Assembly (NCBI RefSeq): GCF_009856605.1
Contig: NZ_CP047242.1
Location: forward strand, 248,001-312,000
DNA length: 64,000 bases
Source of the DNA: Trichormus variabilis 0441
Lineage (GTDB): Bacteria; Cyanobacteriota; Cyanobacteriia; Cyanobacteriales; Nostocaceae
Reading direction: 5' to 3'
Each line of letters starts with the position of its first letter. The first letter of the stretch is position 1. The translations under genes were made by a program, and so were the position numbers. The notes under the pieces were generated by a model. The model saw only the letters and a program-made list of their open reading frames with translations, had not been told where the DNA came from and searched no databases. Of this stretch, positions 28,150-38,073 are shown piece by piece.

Positions 28150-28371
28150 ATGATTGCAAATTTTAGAAGTGATGCCAATGCTAACGAAGCACTCCCTGTA
28201 GGTTGGTTAGAACTGAGTGAAATCCAACAAATTATCTATTTTTTCAAGAAAAAGCTATATGTTAAATTACCTGCTTGGAATCAAGATAATTTGGTGTTGG
28301 GTTACGGCGCAAATATCAACTCGTTATGTTGTAAATATACAAGCTTGCGCCTTCACCCAACTTATTCATAA
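28150..28371 (+). pseudogene. Unrecognised short frame ending in repeat DNA
   Basis: A 73-codon frame whose first 48 codons are protein-like (SDANANEALPVGWLELSEIQ) and whose remainder is translated from the 64-bp repeat at 28297-28360. It looks like the 5' part of a gene cut short by the repeat. I do not recognise the family. It is divergent from the Mrr-like gene. Confidence 0.35.
28297..28360 (+). repeat. 64-bp dispersed repeat, copy 2
   Basis: Same element as 26914-26977, same orientation, 57 of 64 bases identical, with imperfectly complementary ends. The two copies lie 1,383 bp apart and flank the nuclease/TOPRIM pair. Confidence 0.8.
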
Positions 28372-28372
28372 A

Positions 28373-29827
28373 TTAAGGTTTATTTCCAAGTGTTAAAGGG
28401 TTAAAATTAATCAATGGAGAAGAAGGCCAACCATTAGAAAACATCCGTGCTAAATTATTTGAAGCTTCTCCTAGACGATATCTAAAAGTCTCAATATCTT
28501 TAACTCCAAGAGGATCTAATAATTTTCTAGCACTTCTAATGCTAGATGCCTCTACTAAGTATCTTGGTACTTGCTCCATATATACCTTAGTCCAAGGTAT
28601 CCAACTATGTCGTTCATTTGCTTTATTATTTTGAAATTCTGACCGTAGAAATAAAAAACAGTCTGCATCCATAAATTGTTGCATTGGAACAATGTTGGCT
28701 AAATCTCCGTGTATGTGGCGTTCATTCAAAATATCTGCATGAAGTGATATTCTCATTAAGTTTAGGCGGTTTTTACGAACATCTAACAACCTAACAGTCT
28801 GAGAAATGTATGTGAAATAAACTAAACCTGATTCTCTACTATATATTGAAGGATTTTCAATGTAAATACCTGATTCTAATAACTCCGCAATGAGTTCCCA
28901 TCGGTTTTCTCGAATTAGAAATGAGAAAAAAGACACAAAAAGTTCATGACCTACAAATTTGTAAAAATCGAAATCAATATCTTGATAGCTACCTGAGAAA
29001 ATACGTGGAAGACTATAACGTTCTAAAATCATTTCAAATTGTTTGTATATTTCACGTGCAGCATCTAAGTTATTGACCATTGCAATTACTTCTACAAGAT
29101 GTGCAAACTCTATTATCAGTTCTTTTGTTTGCTCAATTGATTGTACTAATAATTCATCAGGTATACCGCCTTTTGTAAAATCTGGCTTAAGTTTATCAAG
29201 CTCATCCCTGAGCCATGTCATGAACCGACGAAGTAAAATAGTTTGATTTTGTTGGAAATTCTCAACTGCTATTCTTACCTGTTGTCCTATTTCTATTGGT
29301 TGGATGACTTCCCCTGTATTTTGCAGATCAAGTCCTTCTAAAATATTCCTAAGTGCAAATTCTAGTTTTGATTGAAGCTGCCTACGCTCTGTAGAACGAT
29401 CTTCACTTTCTTCAGGCATAAAGTAGGTAATTACCCGCCGCATTCGTAAGTCAAAAGGGAGTTCTTCTGGCTTCGCAAAAGCAGAATTTAGTACCATAAT
29501 TATGTTGTTCCATCCTAAAGCATTGATTGCGTATCCCAGTTCCAGTAAGACATTAGGATTTGGAGTAAGCCGAGAAGAACTATTTTGGTTAATAATCGAA
29601 ACATCACATACAAACACTTGAGCCTGTTCAATTTTGTCGAATATTGTATGAGCAATATCCGGTGAGCCAGGTACATCTTTTGTGTCACGGTCTATAACTG
29701 GCTCTACTTGTATAGAATCATCATTGCGGATGGATTTAGCAGCAGCCTCAAGAGCAGTCTCAATAAATCCACGATTTGTCTTATTAGGTAAGTCTGATTG
29801 CCAAGAGTAAAATATTTTGCAATTCAT
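28373..29827 (-). CDS. TIR-like domain protein
   Basis: A 484-residue protein whose first 150 residues resemble a TIR-type fold: KIFYSWQSDLPNK at the start, DRDTKDVPGSPDIA, AQVFVCDVSIIN and NPNVLLELGYAINALG with a candidate catalytic glutamate. The remaining 330 residues, mostly helical, are not recognised and may sense or oligomerise. Proteins with this N terminus and variable C termini are common in accessory regions; several TIR proteins are NADases in anti-phage defence. No cyclase or Argonaute partner is seen. The ATG at 29827 is preferred since the homologous region starts there; 12 further upstream codons are possible. Confidence 0.65.
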   Translation of the reverse strand: MNCKIFYSWQSDLPNKTNRGFIETALEAAAKSIRNDDSIQVEPVIDRDTKDVPGSPDIAHTIFDKIEQAQVFVCDVSIINQNSSSRLTPNPNVLLELGYAINALGWNNIIMVLNSAFAKPEELPFDLRMRRVITYFMPEESEDRSTERRQLQSKLEFALRNILEGLDLQNTGEVIQPIEIGQQVRIAVENFQQNQTILLRRFMTWLRDELDKLKPDFTKGGIPDELLVQSIEQTKELIIEFAHLVEVIAMVNNLDAAREIYKQFEMILERYSLPRIFSGSYQDIDFDFYKFVGHELFVSFFSFLIRENRWELIAELLESGIYIENPSIYSRESGLVYFTYISQTVRLLDVRKNRLNLMRISLHADILNERHIHGDLANIVPMQQFMDADCFLFLRSEFQNNKANERHSWIPWTKVYMEQVPRYLVEASSIRSARKLLDPLGVKDIETFRYRLGEASNNLARMFSNGWPSSPLINFNPLTLGNKP

Positions 29828-29910
29828 ACGTCTATATAAATATATAGATATAGTGAACCCCACCCAGGAAAATACCTAGATGGAGGTCATTACATTATAT
29901 CTATCTAAAT

Positions 29911-32124
29911 TTAATGCACTAACTCAATAGCCCGCTTTGTCAAAGCCTCAGCAGTCAACCCATTAAACGCCATCAACTCACCAGCACTAGCTGTAGTCTC
30001 CCCACGCTTCCAGGCGAAGGTATCGCGCTTGCTGTTACTCCGCAACATGATAGGTTCTAACATCGAAGCCACACCACCAGTGACACCAATTAAGGCATCG
30101 CCAGCAAATAATTCAGCGAATTTGGCATCATCAATGAAACCGTTATCAGCTTCAGAACAGGTATCCCATGCAACATCATGAGGACGATACAAACGGCGGG
30201 GATTAATCACAGAAACTATCTTCACTCCGATACCTTCAGTTTCTAAGAAAGCGGCGGCTTCAAATACGGGAATTAATGTCATGTCGCCAATGACAGCAAA
30301 CACAACTTGCTTACCACCAGGAATTTCATGCAATACTACTGCACCTTCTTCTAAACCTTGGCGAGTTTGGGCAAAGGTGGTACGAATTGGTAAGGGTGAT
30401 TTACTGGCGGTGATGACAATGCCTTTATTCTTAGTTGTCAACGCCCAGTCATAACAAACTTGGGTACTGTTAGCATCGGGGGGGAATACGGGGAATACAT
30501 TGCCGTTCCGCATCATGGATGCAAAGTAAGCTTCGATTTCTGGACGTTGGTGTGTCCAGCCGTTGCGTCCTTGTTCTAGTGCGCCGGCGGTGAATAAGGT
30601 AATTGTTGAGGGAGTTGGGCGGCGTAATTCTGCCATTGCTTGGATGACGGTTTGCCAGATTGGTAAGCCGTTGATGGCGAAAGATTCGTAAGAACACCAG
30701 AGGGTTCTTGCACCCATCAAAGACAAACCAACAGCTAAACCTGCACAAGCATCTTCACTCAATGGTTCGTAAACTTGTCCGTTTGGTGCTTGGTTATATA
30801 AGTCGTCGGTGGTGGGGTGGATAATCTTTAAGGCTTGGTTGATGTTACCTATACCTGATGCTTCGTTTCCGTCAGCGTTAGTGACGAGGAAATTGGGATC
30901 TTTTTGTCCAACTGCACCGACGATTCGTCCCATTGCGGTGGTAGAAACTTTGGGTTCACCACCGACTGCATATTCTTCTAATGGTAATGTACCTAAATCT
31001 GGTAATGGTAACTCAAATTCTGTCACCACTGTTTTAGATGCTGGGCCTCCCCCTGCGCGTTCGGCGTTGGTTCTGACGGTTTGCCAAGCTGCGGGGGATA
31101 ATGCCCGTTTTTGTAAGGCGGTGATAATATGGGGTGCGTCTAGGGTGTCTTTGGGATAGAGGTTGTGAGATTTTGCACCCTTGGCGTGAACGCCTGCGCC
31201 TTTGAGTTGTTTGATGATGAAGACTGTCAGTTTACCACCCAGGGCGGAACGGGCGGCTTTATCTACGGCGACGAGGACGGCTTGGGTGAAGGCTAGACGC
31301 TGGGTAAAGGAGAAAATGGTACTGTCAACATAATCTCCTGGTTGGTTTTGGTCGTCAAATTCTTTGGCATCAACTAATACGACTTCTTCAAAACCGTTAC
31401 CTTGCCAATATGCTGTCATCTGTGCGTTGGTTTTGAGGGAAACCATGCTGTGATGTTCTTGGCTGTAACCATTCCACACCAACACGGGTAAGAAGTTGGT
31501 GACGCTGGGATAGGCGGTGTTAAAGTGCGCCATTGAACTCATGATGTATGGTTCACCTAGTCCACCGTCGCCGAGGGTGAAGGGGAAAAGTTTGTCACGG
31601 TGGAGGAGTGCAGCCGCCATTGCAAAGTGCTGTCCTTGTCCCAAGGGGCCGGCGGGTGCAAGAATACCGGGGATGTAACCGGAAAGGTGTCCTAATAATC
31701 CATGTTTTTCGCGGAAGCGATCGCGCAATTGTTGTACTGTGGAGATACCCATATCCTCCAAGGAGCGATCGAGGAACATGGCACTATAAAATCCAGGGGC
31801 ATGGTGTCCGACTTCGGTAATAATATTTTTATACCCCAGCATGACCAAAGCCGCGTAAGCTTCCGCTTGGCTAGCAAACCCGCCTGGATGTCCAGAAGCC
31901 TTACTACCAGTGATTTGTAGTGTCAGGTAGCGTAAGGCATCAGCCGCGAGTAAAGTTTGATATACAGCTTGAGGGTTTGTTGGAGCGGCGATCGCTACTT
32001 TTCCCGATTCTATCGCAGGTGTGGCACCATAAGTTTCAAAATCTGGTAGTGCTTCACCAAAATATTGAATACCTTCCGCAAATTCGGGAAGCGCTGACGA
32101 AGCTTTGGGTGTGATTGCAGTCAT
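29911..32124 (-). CDS. Transketolase-like thiamine-diphosphate enzyme
   Basis: A 737-residue protein of the transketolase superfamily. Seen: GSKASGHPGGFASQAEAYAA (resembling the SGHPG substrate motif), the TPP-binding LGDGGLGEPYI with a downstream Asn-rich LVWNGYSQEHH, and a pyrimidine-binding domain (LCSYESFAINGLPIW, about 490). It lacks the signatures of phosphoketolase as I recall them, and differs from the standard 670-residue cyanobacterial transketolase, so it may be a paralogue with a different ketose substrate. Cytoplasmic; alone in its unit, divergent from the next gene. Confidence 0.8.
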   Translation of the reverse strand: MTAITPKASSALPEFAEGIQYFGEALPDFETYGATPAIESGKVAIAAPTNPQAVYQTLLAADALRYLTLQITGSKASGHPGGFASQAEAYAALVMLGYKNIITEVGHHAPGFYSAMFLDRSLEDMGISTVQQLRDRFREKHGLLGHLSGYIPGILAPAGPLGQGQHFAMAAALLHRDKLFPFTLGDGGLGEPYIMSSMAHFNTAYPSVTNFLPVLVWNGYSQEHHSMVSLKTNAQMTAYWQGNGFEEVVLVDAKEFDDQNQPGDYVDSTIFSFTQRLAFTQAVLVAVDKAARSALGGKLTVFIIKQLKGAGVHAKGAKSHNLYPKDTLDAPHIITALQKRALSPAAWQTVRTNAERAGGGPASKTVVTEFELPLPDLGTLPLEEYAVGGEPKVSTTAMGRIVGAVGQKDPNFLVTNADGNEASGIGNINQALKIIHPTTDDLYNQAPNGQVYEPLSEDACAGLAVGLSLMGARTLWCSYESFAINGLPIWQTVIQAMAELRRPTPSTITLFTAGALEQGRNGWTHQRPEIEAYFASMMRNGNVFPVFPPDANSTQVCYDWALTTKNKGIVITASKSPLPIRTTFAQTRQGLEEGAVVLHEIPGGKQVVFAVIGDMTLIPVFEAAAFLETEGIGVKIVSVINPRRLYRPHDVAWDTCSEADNGFIDDAKFAELFAGDALIGVTGGVASMLEPIMLRSNSKRDTFAWKRGETTASAGELMAFNGLTAEALTKRAIELVH

Positions 32125-32315
32125 GCTGAGTACCTGATAAGGATGATGGGAAACTATTGATGCTCGATGAATTTAACAGAAATTTTACATCTTTAGCGTT
32201 GTATCAGTTTATAAGTGTTTGGCAATGCTAAATATAAGTAGTTCAAATAGTTCTGTTCCAAGTGATGGCAAATCATAGGGATAATAGTTACAACCAAAAA
32301 GGCAGAGATAACTAT

Positions 32316-33101
32316 ATGGCAGCGTCTATTTATCCATCTCCAGTAGATAAACTATTGACCTACGGTGATTGTAGTAAGATGCGAGATGTCCCCAACTATG
32401 TGCAGAAACTTGGTTTTAATGCAGACCATGTTCCTGACTTAATTCGCATGGCGACTGATGCAGAATTAAATAATGCTGACCAAGATAGTGTAGAGGTTTG
32501 GGGACCAGTCCACGCAATACGGGTATTAACTCAACTAAGTGCAGAAGCCGCAATTCAACCCCTGGCGAATCTATTTCACGAAGTCGATGATGATTGGACA
32601 CCTGGTGAATTAGCTGAGTACTTTGCTACAGTTGGGGCGGCGGCGATTCCTACACTAGAAGCATATCTGGGGGATTCTTCTCACGATGCTTACCAACTCG
32701 CCGATGCGGCTACAGCCTTAACTAAAATTGCTGAGAAACATCCTGATTTACGTGACCGATGTGTAGCAGTGTTGACGCAAAGGTTAGAAGACTTTGCCAA
32801 TAATGACCCAGAATTTAACGCTTTTTTGATTGGTGAACTGCTGGATTTAAAAGCTGTTGAGTCTGCACCAGTGATAGAACAAGCGTTTGCAGCTAATCGA
32901 GTACCACCTTTTATTGTCGGGAATTGGGGTGATGCACAGGTAGAATTGGGACTGAAAACCCGTGAAGAAGTCCCCGAAACAAAGTTTAGACTGGAAGACA
33001 TCGTAAATTACTACAAGCAAGAACTTGGACAACCCCGTGGTTTTGCACCACTTGTAAGTAAGAAGCCAAAGAAGCAAAAGAAAAATAAAAAACGTAAGTA
33101 A
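32316..33101 (+). CDS. HEAT-like repeat protein (DUF1186-like)
   Basis: A 261-residue alpha-helical protein with repeated helical pairs (VWGPVHAIRVLTQLSAEAAI, LADAATALTKIAEKHPDLRD) and a very basic tail, SKKPKKQKKNKKRK. It resembles DUF1186-type proteins. The tail suggests nucleic-acid or ribosome contact, which is inference. I prefer the ATG at 32316 (MAASIYPSP), though upstream starts at 32262/32265 are in frame. Confidence 0.65.
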   Translation: MAASIYPSPVDKLLTYGDCSKMRDVPNYVQKLGFNADHVPDLIRMATDAELNNADQDSVEVWGPVHAIRVLTQLSAEAAIQPLANLFHEVDDDWTPGELAEYFATVGAAAIPTLEAYLGDSSHDAYQLADAATALTKIAEKHPDLRDRCVAVLTQRLEDFANNDPEFNAFLIGELLDLKAVESAPVIEQAFAANRVPPFIVGNWGDAQVELGLKTREEVPETKFRLEDIVNYYKQELGQPRGFAPLVSKKPKKQKKNKKRK

Positions 33102-33137
33102 TGAATCAATTCAAAATTCGCGCATTAAATACAGCCA

Positions 33138-33242
33138 CCCACTAGGGGCGTTAGCGTAGTGGGACGAAAGTCCGGTTTTTAACCTAGCTTTTCCAATCAA
33201 CAGTCAACAGTCATCAGTCAACAGTCAACAGTCAACAATCAC
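33138..33242. repeat. Hairpin plus AGTCAAC tandem repeats
   Basis: CCCACTA (33138-33144) pairs with TAGTGGG (33157-33163). Further on, heptamers of the AGTCAAC type fill 33196-33242. The sequence ATGAATCAATTCAAAATT just upstream (about 33101-33119) recurs after egtB at about 53583, so a dispersed short repeat sits behind both genes. Confidence 0.65.
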
Positions 33243-33269
33243 CGTCTACACAGTTCATGACCACTACTT

Positions 33270-34931
33270 ATGTTTGATGTTCTTGGTAAGCAAACAGCAT
33301 CGATGTATACCCGTGATGGGGTGAGGCTAGATGCAGATATCTATCGACCGGATGGAGACGGTGAATTTCCGGTATTATTAATGCGACAACCTTATGGTAG
33401 AGCGATCGCATCTACTGTTGTCTATGCCCATCCTACTTGGTATGCCGCCCAGGGGTATATTGTCGTTATTCAAGATGTGCGGGGACGGGGAACTTCTCAA
33501 GGCGAATTTAAGTTATTTGCTAATGAAATTGCCGATGGTGAAGATACGGTAAACTGGGCTGCAAGTATTCCTGGGAGTAATGGACAGGTGGGAATGTATG
33601 GGTTTTCCTATCAGGGAATGACTCAGTTATATACCGCAATTGCCCAACCGCCAGCTTTAAAGACTATCTGCCCAGCGATGATTGGCTATGATTTATATAC
33701 AGATTGGGCGTATGAAGGCGGCGCGTTTTGTTTGCAAACTAATCTGGCGTGGGCAATTCAATTAGCTACGGAAACGGCGCGGTTACGAGGAGATAAAGAA
33801 AAATATCAAGCTTTATTCACCGCATCCCGCAACCTACCCTTAAATAATCCCGAAATCCTCCAACAACTTGCACCAGAATCTTTTTATCACGAATGGGTAA
33901 CCCATCCCCAACCAGACTCATACTGGCAAGAACTCTCACCCAAAACCCATTTCCAAGGTGTAGACTTGCCCATGCTGCATATCGGCGGCTGGTTCGATAC
34001 CTACCTACGCGGTACGCTGCATTTATATCAAGATATGACAGCCCGTGCCACTACACCCCAACATTTATTAGTAGGGCCTTGGGCGCATATACCTTGGGGT
34101 CGCAAAGTGGGCGAAGTTGACTTTGGTGTTAATGCTGTCAGTCCTGTTGATGAAGTGCAGGTCAGATGGTTTGATTACTTTCTCAAAGACATCGATACAG
34201 GGTTGTTAGATGAATTGCCTGTAAGTTTATTTGAGATGGGAAGTAATATGTGGCTACAGTTTCCCATAATAACTATATCAAACCAGAAAATTTACTTTTT
34301 GTCAACCACCGGACTAGCCAGCATCCGCGAAGACTCTGGAACCCTAATCCCCAATCCCCATTACCCCTTATCCCCAGAGGGGACCCCACCTTCCCCAGTC
34401 CCCAGTTCCCCAGATGTTCTCGTCCACGACCCTTGGCGACCAGTGCCATCAGTGGGCGGTCATGCAGCAATACCGGCTGGTGTATTTGAGCGATCGCATA
34501 TCGATTGCCGTTCAGATGTCCTCACATACACCAGCGCACCCTTGATTGCAGACTTACATTTATTAGGGGATGCGATCGTAGAAATTGTTTGTAGCGCTGA
34601 TCAACCCAGTTATGATTTGTGTGCAGTACTCTCACAAGTTTATCCCGATGGCAAAGTATACAACTTCACCCAAGGTTATTTACATTGCCCAGATGGAATG
34701 AATCACACCACCAGAAGAATTCAACTACAAACAACTTGTATCCGCATTCCTCAAGGTAATTCCTTACGTTTAAGTTTGAGTGCAGCCTGCTACCCAGCTT
34801 ATGCAATGAACTCTGGTAATAGTCCAGTTTTGGATAGCGATAGTTTATTCCATGCCCAAATCATCACAATTAGCGTCACTTGCAGAGATAATAACAGTTC
34901 CCAAATCCTTTTACCAATAACACAGGAATGA
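33270..34931 (+). CDS. CocE/NonD-type alpha/beta hydrolase
   Basis: A 553-residue hydrolase of the X-Pro dipeptidyl-peptidase/cocaine-esterase family. Seen: TRDGVRLDADIYRPDG, the oxyanion region QDVRGRGTSQGEF, the nucleophile in MYGFSYQGMTQ, and a C-terminal jelly-roll domain (about 390-550). A stretch of about 30 residues rich in Pro and Ser (PHYPLSPEGTPPSPVPSSP, about 355-375) is encoded by CCCCA-rich tandem-like DNA at 34342-34412 and looks inserted just before the C-terminal domain. The natural substrate is unknown. Confidence 0.87.
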   Translation: MFDVLGKQTASMYTRDGVRLDADIYRPDGDGEFPVLLMRQPYGRAIASTVVYAHPTWYAAQGYIVVIQDVRGRGTSQGEFKLFANEIADGEDTVNWAASIPGSNGQVGMYGFSYQGMTQLYTAIAQPPALKTICPAMIGYDLYTDWAYEGGAFCLQTNLAWAIQLATETARLRGDKEKYQALFTASRNLPLNNPEILQQLAPESFYHEWVTHPQPDSYWQELSPKTHFQGVDLPMLHIGGWFDTYLRGTLHLYQDMTARATTPQHLLVGPWAHIPWGRKVGEVDFGVNAVSPVDEVQVRWFDYFLKDIDTGLLDELPVSLFEMGSNMWLQFPIITISNQKIYFLSTTGLASIREDSGTLIPNPHYPLSPEGTPPSPVPSSPDVLVHDPWRPVPSVGGHAAIPAGVFERSHIDCRSDVLTYTSAPLIADLHLLGDAIVEIVCSADQPSYDLCAVLSQVYPDGKVYNFTQGYLHCPDGMNHTTRRIQLQTTCIRIPQGNSLRLSLSAACYPAYAMNSGNSPVLDSDSLFHAQIITISVTCRDNNSSQILLPITQE

Positions 34932-34973
34932 GACTAATTCGTCATTCATACCTAAGAATTGACCAATTACCAA

Positions 34974-37736
34974 TCACCAATTATTATTAACCTGCTGAAT
35001 CGGAATTTCAATCCAAAATTCTGTACCTGAACCTAGTTGAGAATCACATTTAAAAACCCCACCATGTTTTTCTACTACAATTTTATAACTAATAGATAAA
35101 CCCAAACCTGTACCCTTACCGACTGGCTTTGTAGTAAAGAACGGATCGCATATTCTGAGTCTCAAATCTTCTGGTATGCCAGGGCCATTATCCACAATCC
35201 GAATGACTACACTTTGAATGTTGTCCCTGATTTGACCAAAGCTAGTAAAAATAATAATTTCACCATGATGATTTTTTGATTGTGCCTCCTTATAATCTTC
35301 TAGAGCATCGATAGCATTACTCAAAACATTCATAAATACTTGATTCATCTGTCCGGCGTAGCATTCTACCAAGGGAATATCAGCGTATTTTTTGGTAAGT
35401 TTAATCCCCGCAGTTTCCGGCTTGGCTTTCAAGCGGTGTTGCAAAATTAACAAGGTACTATCAATACCCTCATGAATATTTACGGCTTTCATTTCTGCTT
35501 CATCAAGGCGAGAGAAAGTCCGTAAAGACATGACAATTTGGCGGATGCGCTCGACACCAATTTGCATAGAGGAGAGAGTTTTGGGTAAATCTTCAGCTAA
35601 AAACTCTAGATCGATTTCGTCTGCCTGTTCTAGAATTGCTGCACTAGGGTTGGGTAATTCTTGCTGATAAAGTTCCAGCATCGTGAGTAAATTCTGAGCA
35701 TATTCACTTACATGGCTGAGATTTCCATAAATAAAGTTCACTGGATTATTAATTTCATGAGCTACACCTGCTACTAATTGACCCAATGAAGACATTTTTT
35801 CTGTTTGGATGAGTTGAGTTTGGGTTTGTTGTAAATGGTGCAGTGTTTGAGTTAACTTTTGAGCCTGTTGCTGGGTTTGATTGAGTAGTTCAGCTTGTTG
35901 TAGCGCTACTCCTAGTTGGGCAGCAATTTGAGTCAGGAAGTTCACTTCTGAAGGTTTCCACTGACGGGGGCCAGAATGTTGATAAGTTGCTAGTAAACCC
36001 CAGAGTTTCTGACCAACAAAGATAGGAGCCAAGACAAAAGCATAAATTTGAAATTGCTCTAGATTTTCAACATGACATTGAGTAAACCCCACCTTATAGA
36101 TGTCATCTACGGCAAATGTTTCATTGTAGCGATAGCGTCCTCCTTGTGTGTTTTGTAAGTAAGTGTCATTCCAGACAGTATTAATACTTATGCTTGATTC
36201 ATTTGACCAGTGAAGGCTAGTGGCTTCAAAATCACCCACAAATTCGCCTCCCCATTCATCGTCAAAGCGATACACGGAAACCCGATCTGCTTTAATTAAT
36301 TGACAAGCTTCTTTAGTAGTTATTTGAAAAATAGTGTTAGTATCTAGCGATTCACGAATCTTAGAAATTACACCAAACACTGCTTGTTGTTGTTCTGATG
36401 TATGGCGTAGTTCAAGAGTGCGTTTCTGCACTTGTTTTTCTAAGTTTTCGTTAAAGGCTTGTACTTGTTGGTAGAGTTCATACTGCTGAATAGCTGAGGC
36501 AAAGTGTTGACCGATTTCTTTAGCTAGTTCAATCTCTTCGCTTGTCCATTGTTGAGCTTGTGACTTTTTGGCATCACGCCATAAATTAAATGATACACGG
36601 GGGAACATTTGCCTCTGATCCTGATCAATGTGTCCGGCCCAGAGAGTTTCGGTATCTATCTCATTGCGGAAGATAGTTAAATAACCCAGTAACTGCTGAC
36701 GATATTCTAAGGGAATGATTAAAATGCTGCGAATTTTAGTTGTTTGAAAAACGGCTTGCAAACTACGCAAGGTAGGATCTTGATAAATATCAGCGATCGC
36801 CCAGATATCATGATGCGATGTGTAATGTTCCTGCCAGACCCTATACTGTTCAATGAGCGGATAGATAGTTTGTTCTGGGGTGATAGGTTGTTGTCCACAG
36901 GTATAAAGTTGGACGCAGTTATTACCTGGAATTAAACACTCCGCTAAACTCCGAGAAGCAACGTGTTGTGACTCAACAGCTTGATTTCTTAAACACAGCC
37001 TACCGCCAACACCATCAAAAGCAGCAACTGCTGCTTCTAAAGTCGGCTGTAAGACAATCGTGGGTAATGAGTGCAGTAGGGTAATAATGCGGTTAATGAT
37101 GGCTTCTTTTTGGGCTTTTTTTCTGGCTTGGGTCAGGAGATGACTTTGGGCGATCGCTACTGCAAGTTGATCTACAATCATCTGCATGGCTTCCAACTCA
37201 TCCTCTGAAACCGTCCGGTTTTCGGAATGATGAGATACCAACAGCCCCCACAGTTCATCTTGGTGAAAAATAGGCGCGACTACCGAAGATTTCACACCCA
37301 TCGCTGTTAAGTATTCCAAATGACAAGGGTCTACAGGACGGTAACAAATGTCTTCTGAAATTAATTCCCCCGTTTCTAAGTTATGCACAGGGCTTTGACC
37401 AATCATCCCCGTAGTAACATTAACTATGGAACGTACTTTAGACTTGACCAAAAGTTCCCTTGCGTGGGGTGGAATATCATCAGCCGGAAAATTCAACCCC
37501 AGCAATGAGGGTAGACGATTTTCATAAATTGACTCAGCAATAACCTGACCGCTTCCATCTGCATGGAATTTATACATCATCACTCGGTCAGTTCCCAATA
37601 AAGTGCGTACCTCTGCTGTTGTCGCTGTGATGATATCCTCCAACTCTAAAGATTGACGAATCCGAGCCGTAATACGACGTACTACACTTTCCTGATTGAG
37701 ACTAACCTGAGAATTTGGTTTAGCGATCGGTGACAT
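34974..37736 (-). CDS. Phytochrome-like three-GAF histidine kinase (All2699-like)
   Basis: A 920-residue photoreceptor kinase. GAF1 (about 30-200) has phytochrome-type [13 protein letters not shown] and a bilin cysteine-histidine pair, C138-H139 in [11 protein letters not shown]2 (about 225-420) lacks it. GAF3 (about 450-625) has a second pair at C554 (FTQCHVENL). Then come a coiled coil, a HisKA domain with H660 in GVAHEINNP, and a HATPase domain ([19 protein letters not shown]). The layout is that of All2699 of Anabaena PCC 7120, a 'knotless' phytochrome-like protein with two chromophorylated GAFs. It should sense red/far-red type light and phosphorylate an unknown response regulator; none lies adjacent. 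Confidence 0.88.
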   Translation of the reverse strand: MSPIAKPNSQVSLNQESVVRRITARIRQSLELEDIITATTAEVRTLLGTDRVMMYKFHADGSGQVIAESIYENRLPSLLGLNFPADDIPPHARELLVKSKVRSIVNVTTGMIGQSPVHNLETGELISEDICYRPVDPCHLEYLTAMGVKSSVVAPIFHQDELWGLLVSHHSENRTVSEDELEAMQMIVDQLAVAIAQSHLLTQARKKAQKEAIINRIITLLHSLPTIVLQPTLEAAVAAFDGVGGRLCLRNQAVESQHVASRSLAECLIPGNNCVQLYTCGQQPITPEQTIYPLIEQYRVWQEHYTSHHDIWAIADIYQDPTLRSLQAVFQTTKIRSILIIPLEYRQQLLGYLTIFRNEIDTETLWAGHIDQDQRQMFPRVSFNLWRDAKKSQAQQWTSEEIELAKEIGQHFASAIQQYELYQQVQAFNENLEKQVQKRTLELRHTSEQQQAVFGVISKIRESLDTNTIFQITTKEACQLIKADRVSVYRFDDEWGGEFVGDFEATSLHWSNESSISINTVWNDTYLQNTQGGRYRYNETFAVDDIYKVGFTQCHVENLEQFQIYAFVLAPIFVGQKLWGLLATYQHSGPRQWKPSEVNFLTQIAAQLGVALQQAELLNQTQQQAQKLTQTLHHLQQTQTQLIQTEKMSSLGQLVAGVAHEINNPVNFIYGNLSHVSEYAQNLLTMLELYQQELPNPSAAILEQADEIDLEFLAEDLPKTLSSMQIGVERIRQIVMSLRTFSRLDEAEMKAVNIHEGIDSTLLILQHRLKAKPETAGIKLTKKYADIPLVECYAGQMNQVFMNVLSNAIDALEDYKEAQSKNHHGEIIIFTSFGQIRDNIQSVVIRIVDNGPGIPEDLRLRICDPFFTTKPVGKGTGLGLSISYKIVVEKHGGVFKCDSQLGSGTEFWIEIPIQQVNNNW

Positions 37737-38073
37737 TGCTTTTCTTTAAATTAAGTTCAGGAAAATCACGATATTATTAACAAATATAAAAGTATTTTTA
37801 AATTTTAAATATTACATTGTCTACAGTAAGATTACGGTCAGAATCTAATTAATAAAATTACTTGTTCTTTATATAAATATTTATCCTCGGAAATTCACAT
37901 AGTTTATTAAGACAAGGCAAAGAAAAAAGCAATTCTAAGCTGAATAACTATTTCTTAATTACTGACATACTAATTAGAATTTAAAATAGAAAAGACACGA
38001 AGTTAAGCGTGTCTTTTCTCAGGCATAATTTAGGTTATCTTCGGGATTTTGGTTGCTTTTATCTCTCAACCAA
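37737..38073. other. Gap between the phytochrome-like kinase and arsA
   Basis: 337 AT-rich bases holding the kinase promoter and the arsA terminator at 37988-38019. Nothing else is seen. Confidence 0.6.
37988..38019 (-). terminator. Terminator of the ArsA-like gene
   Basis: AGAAAAGACACG (37988-37999) pairs perfectly with CGTGTCTTTTCT (38008-38019) around an 8-nt loop, 54 bases past the arsA stop. On the minus strand it is followed by a T-rich run. Confidence 0.8.

Noticed and set aside
29911..32124. Phosphoketolase
   Set aside because: Thiamine-diphosphate enzyme, but the motifs I recall for phosphoketolase are missing; transketolase-like is the safer name.
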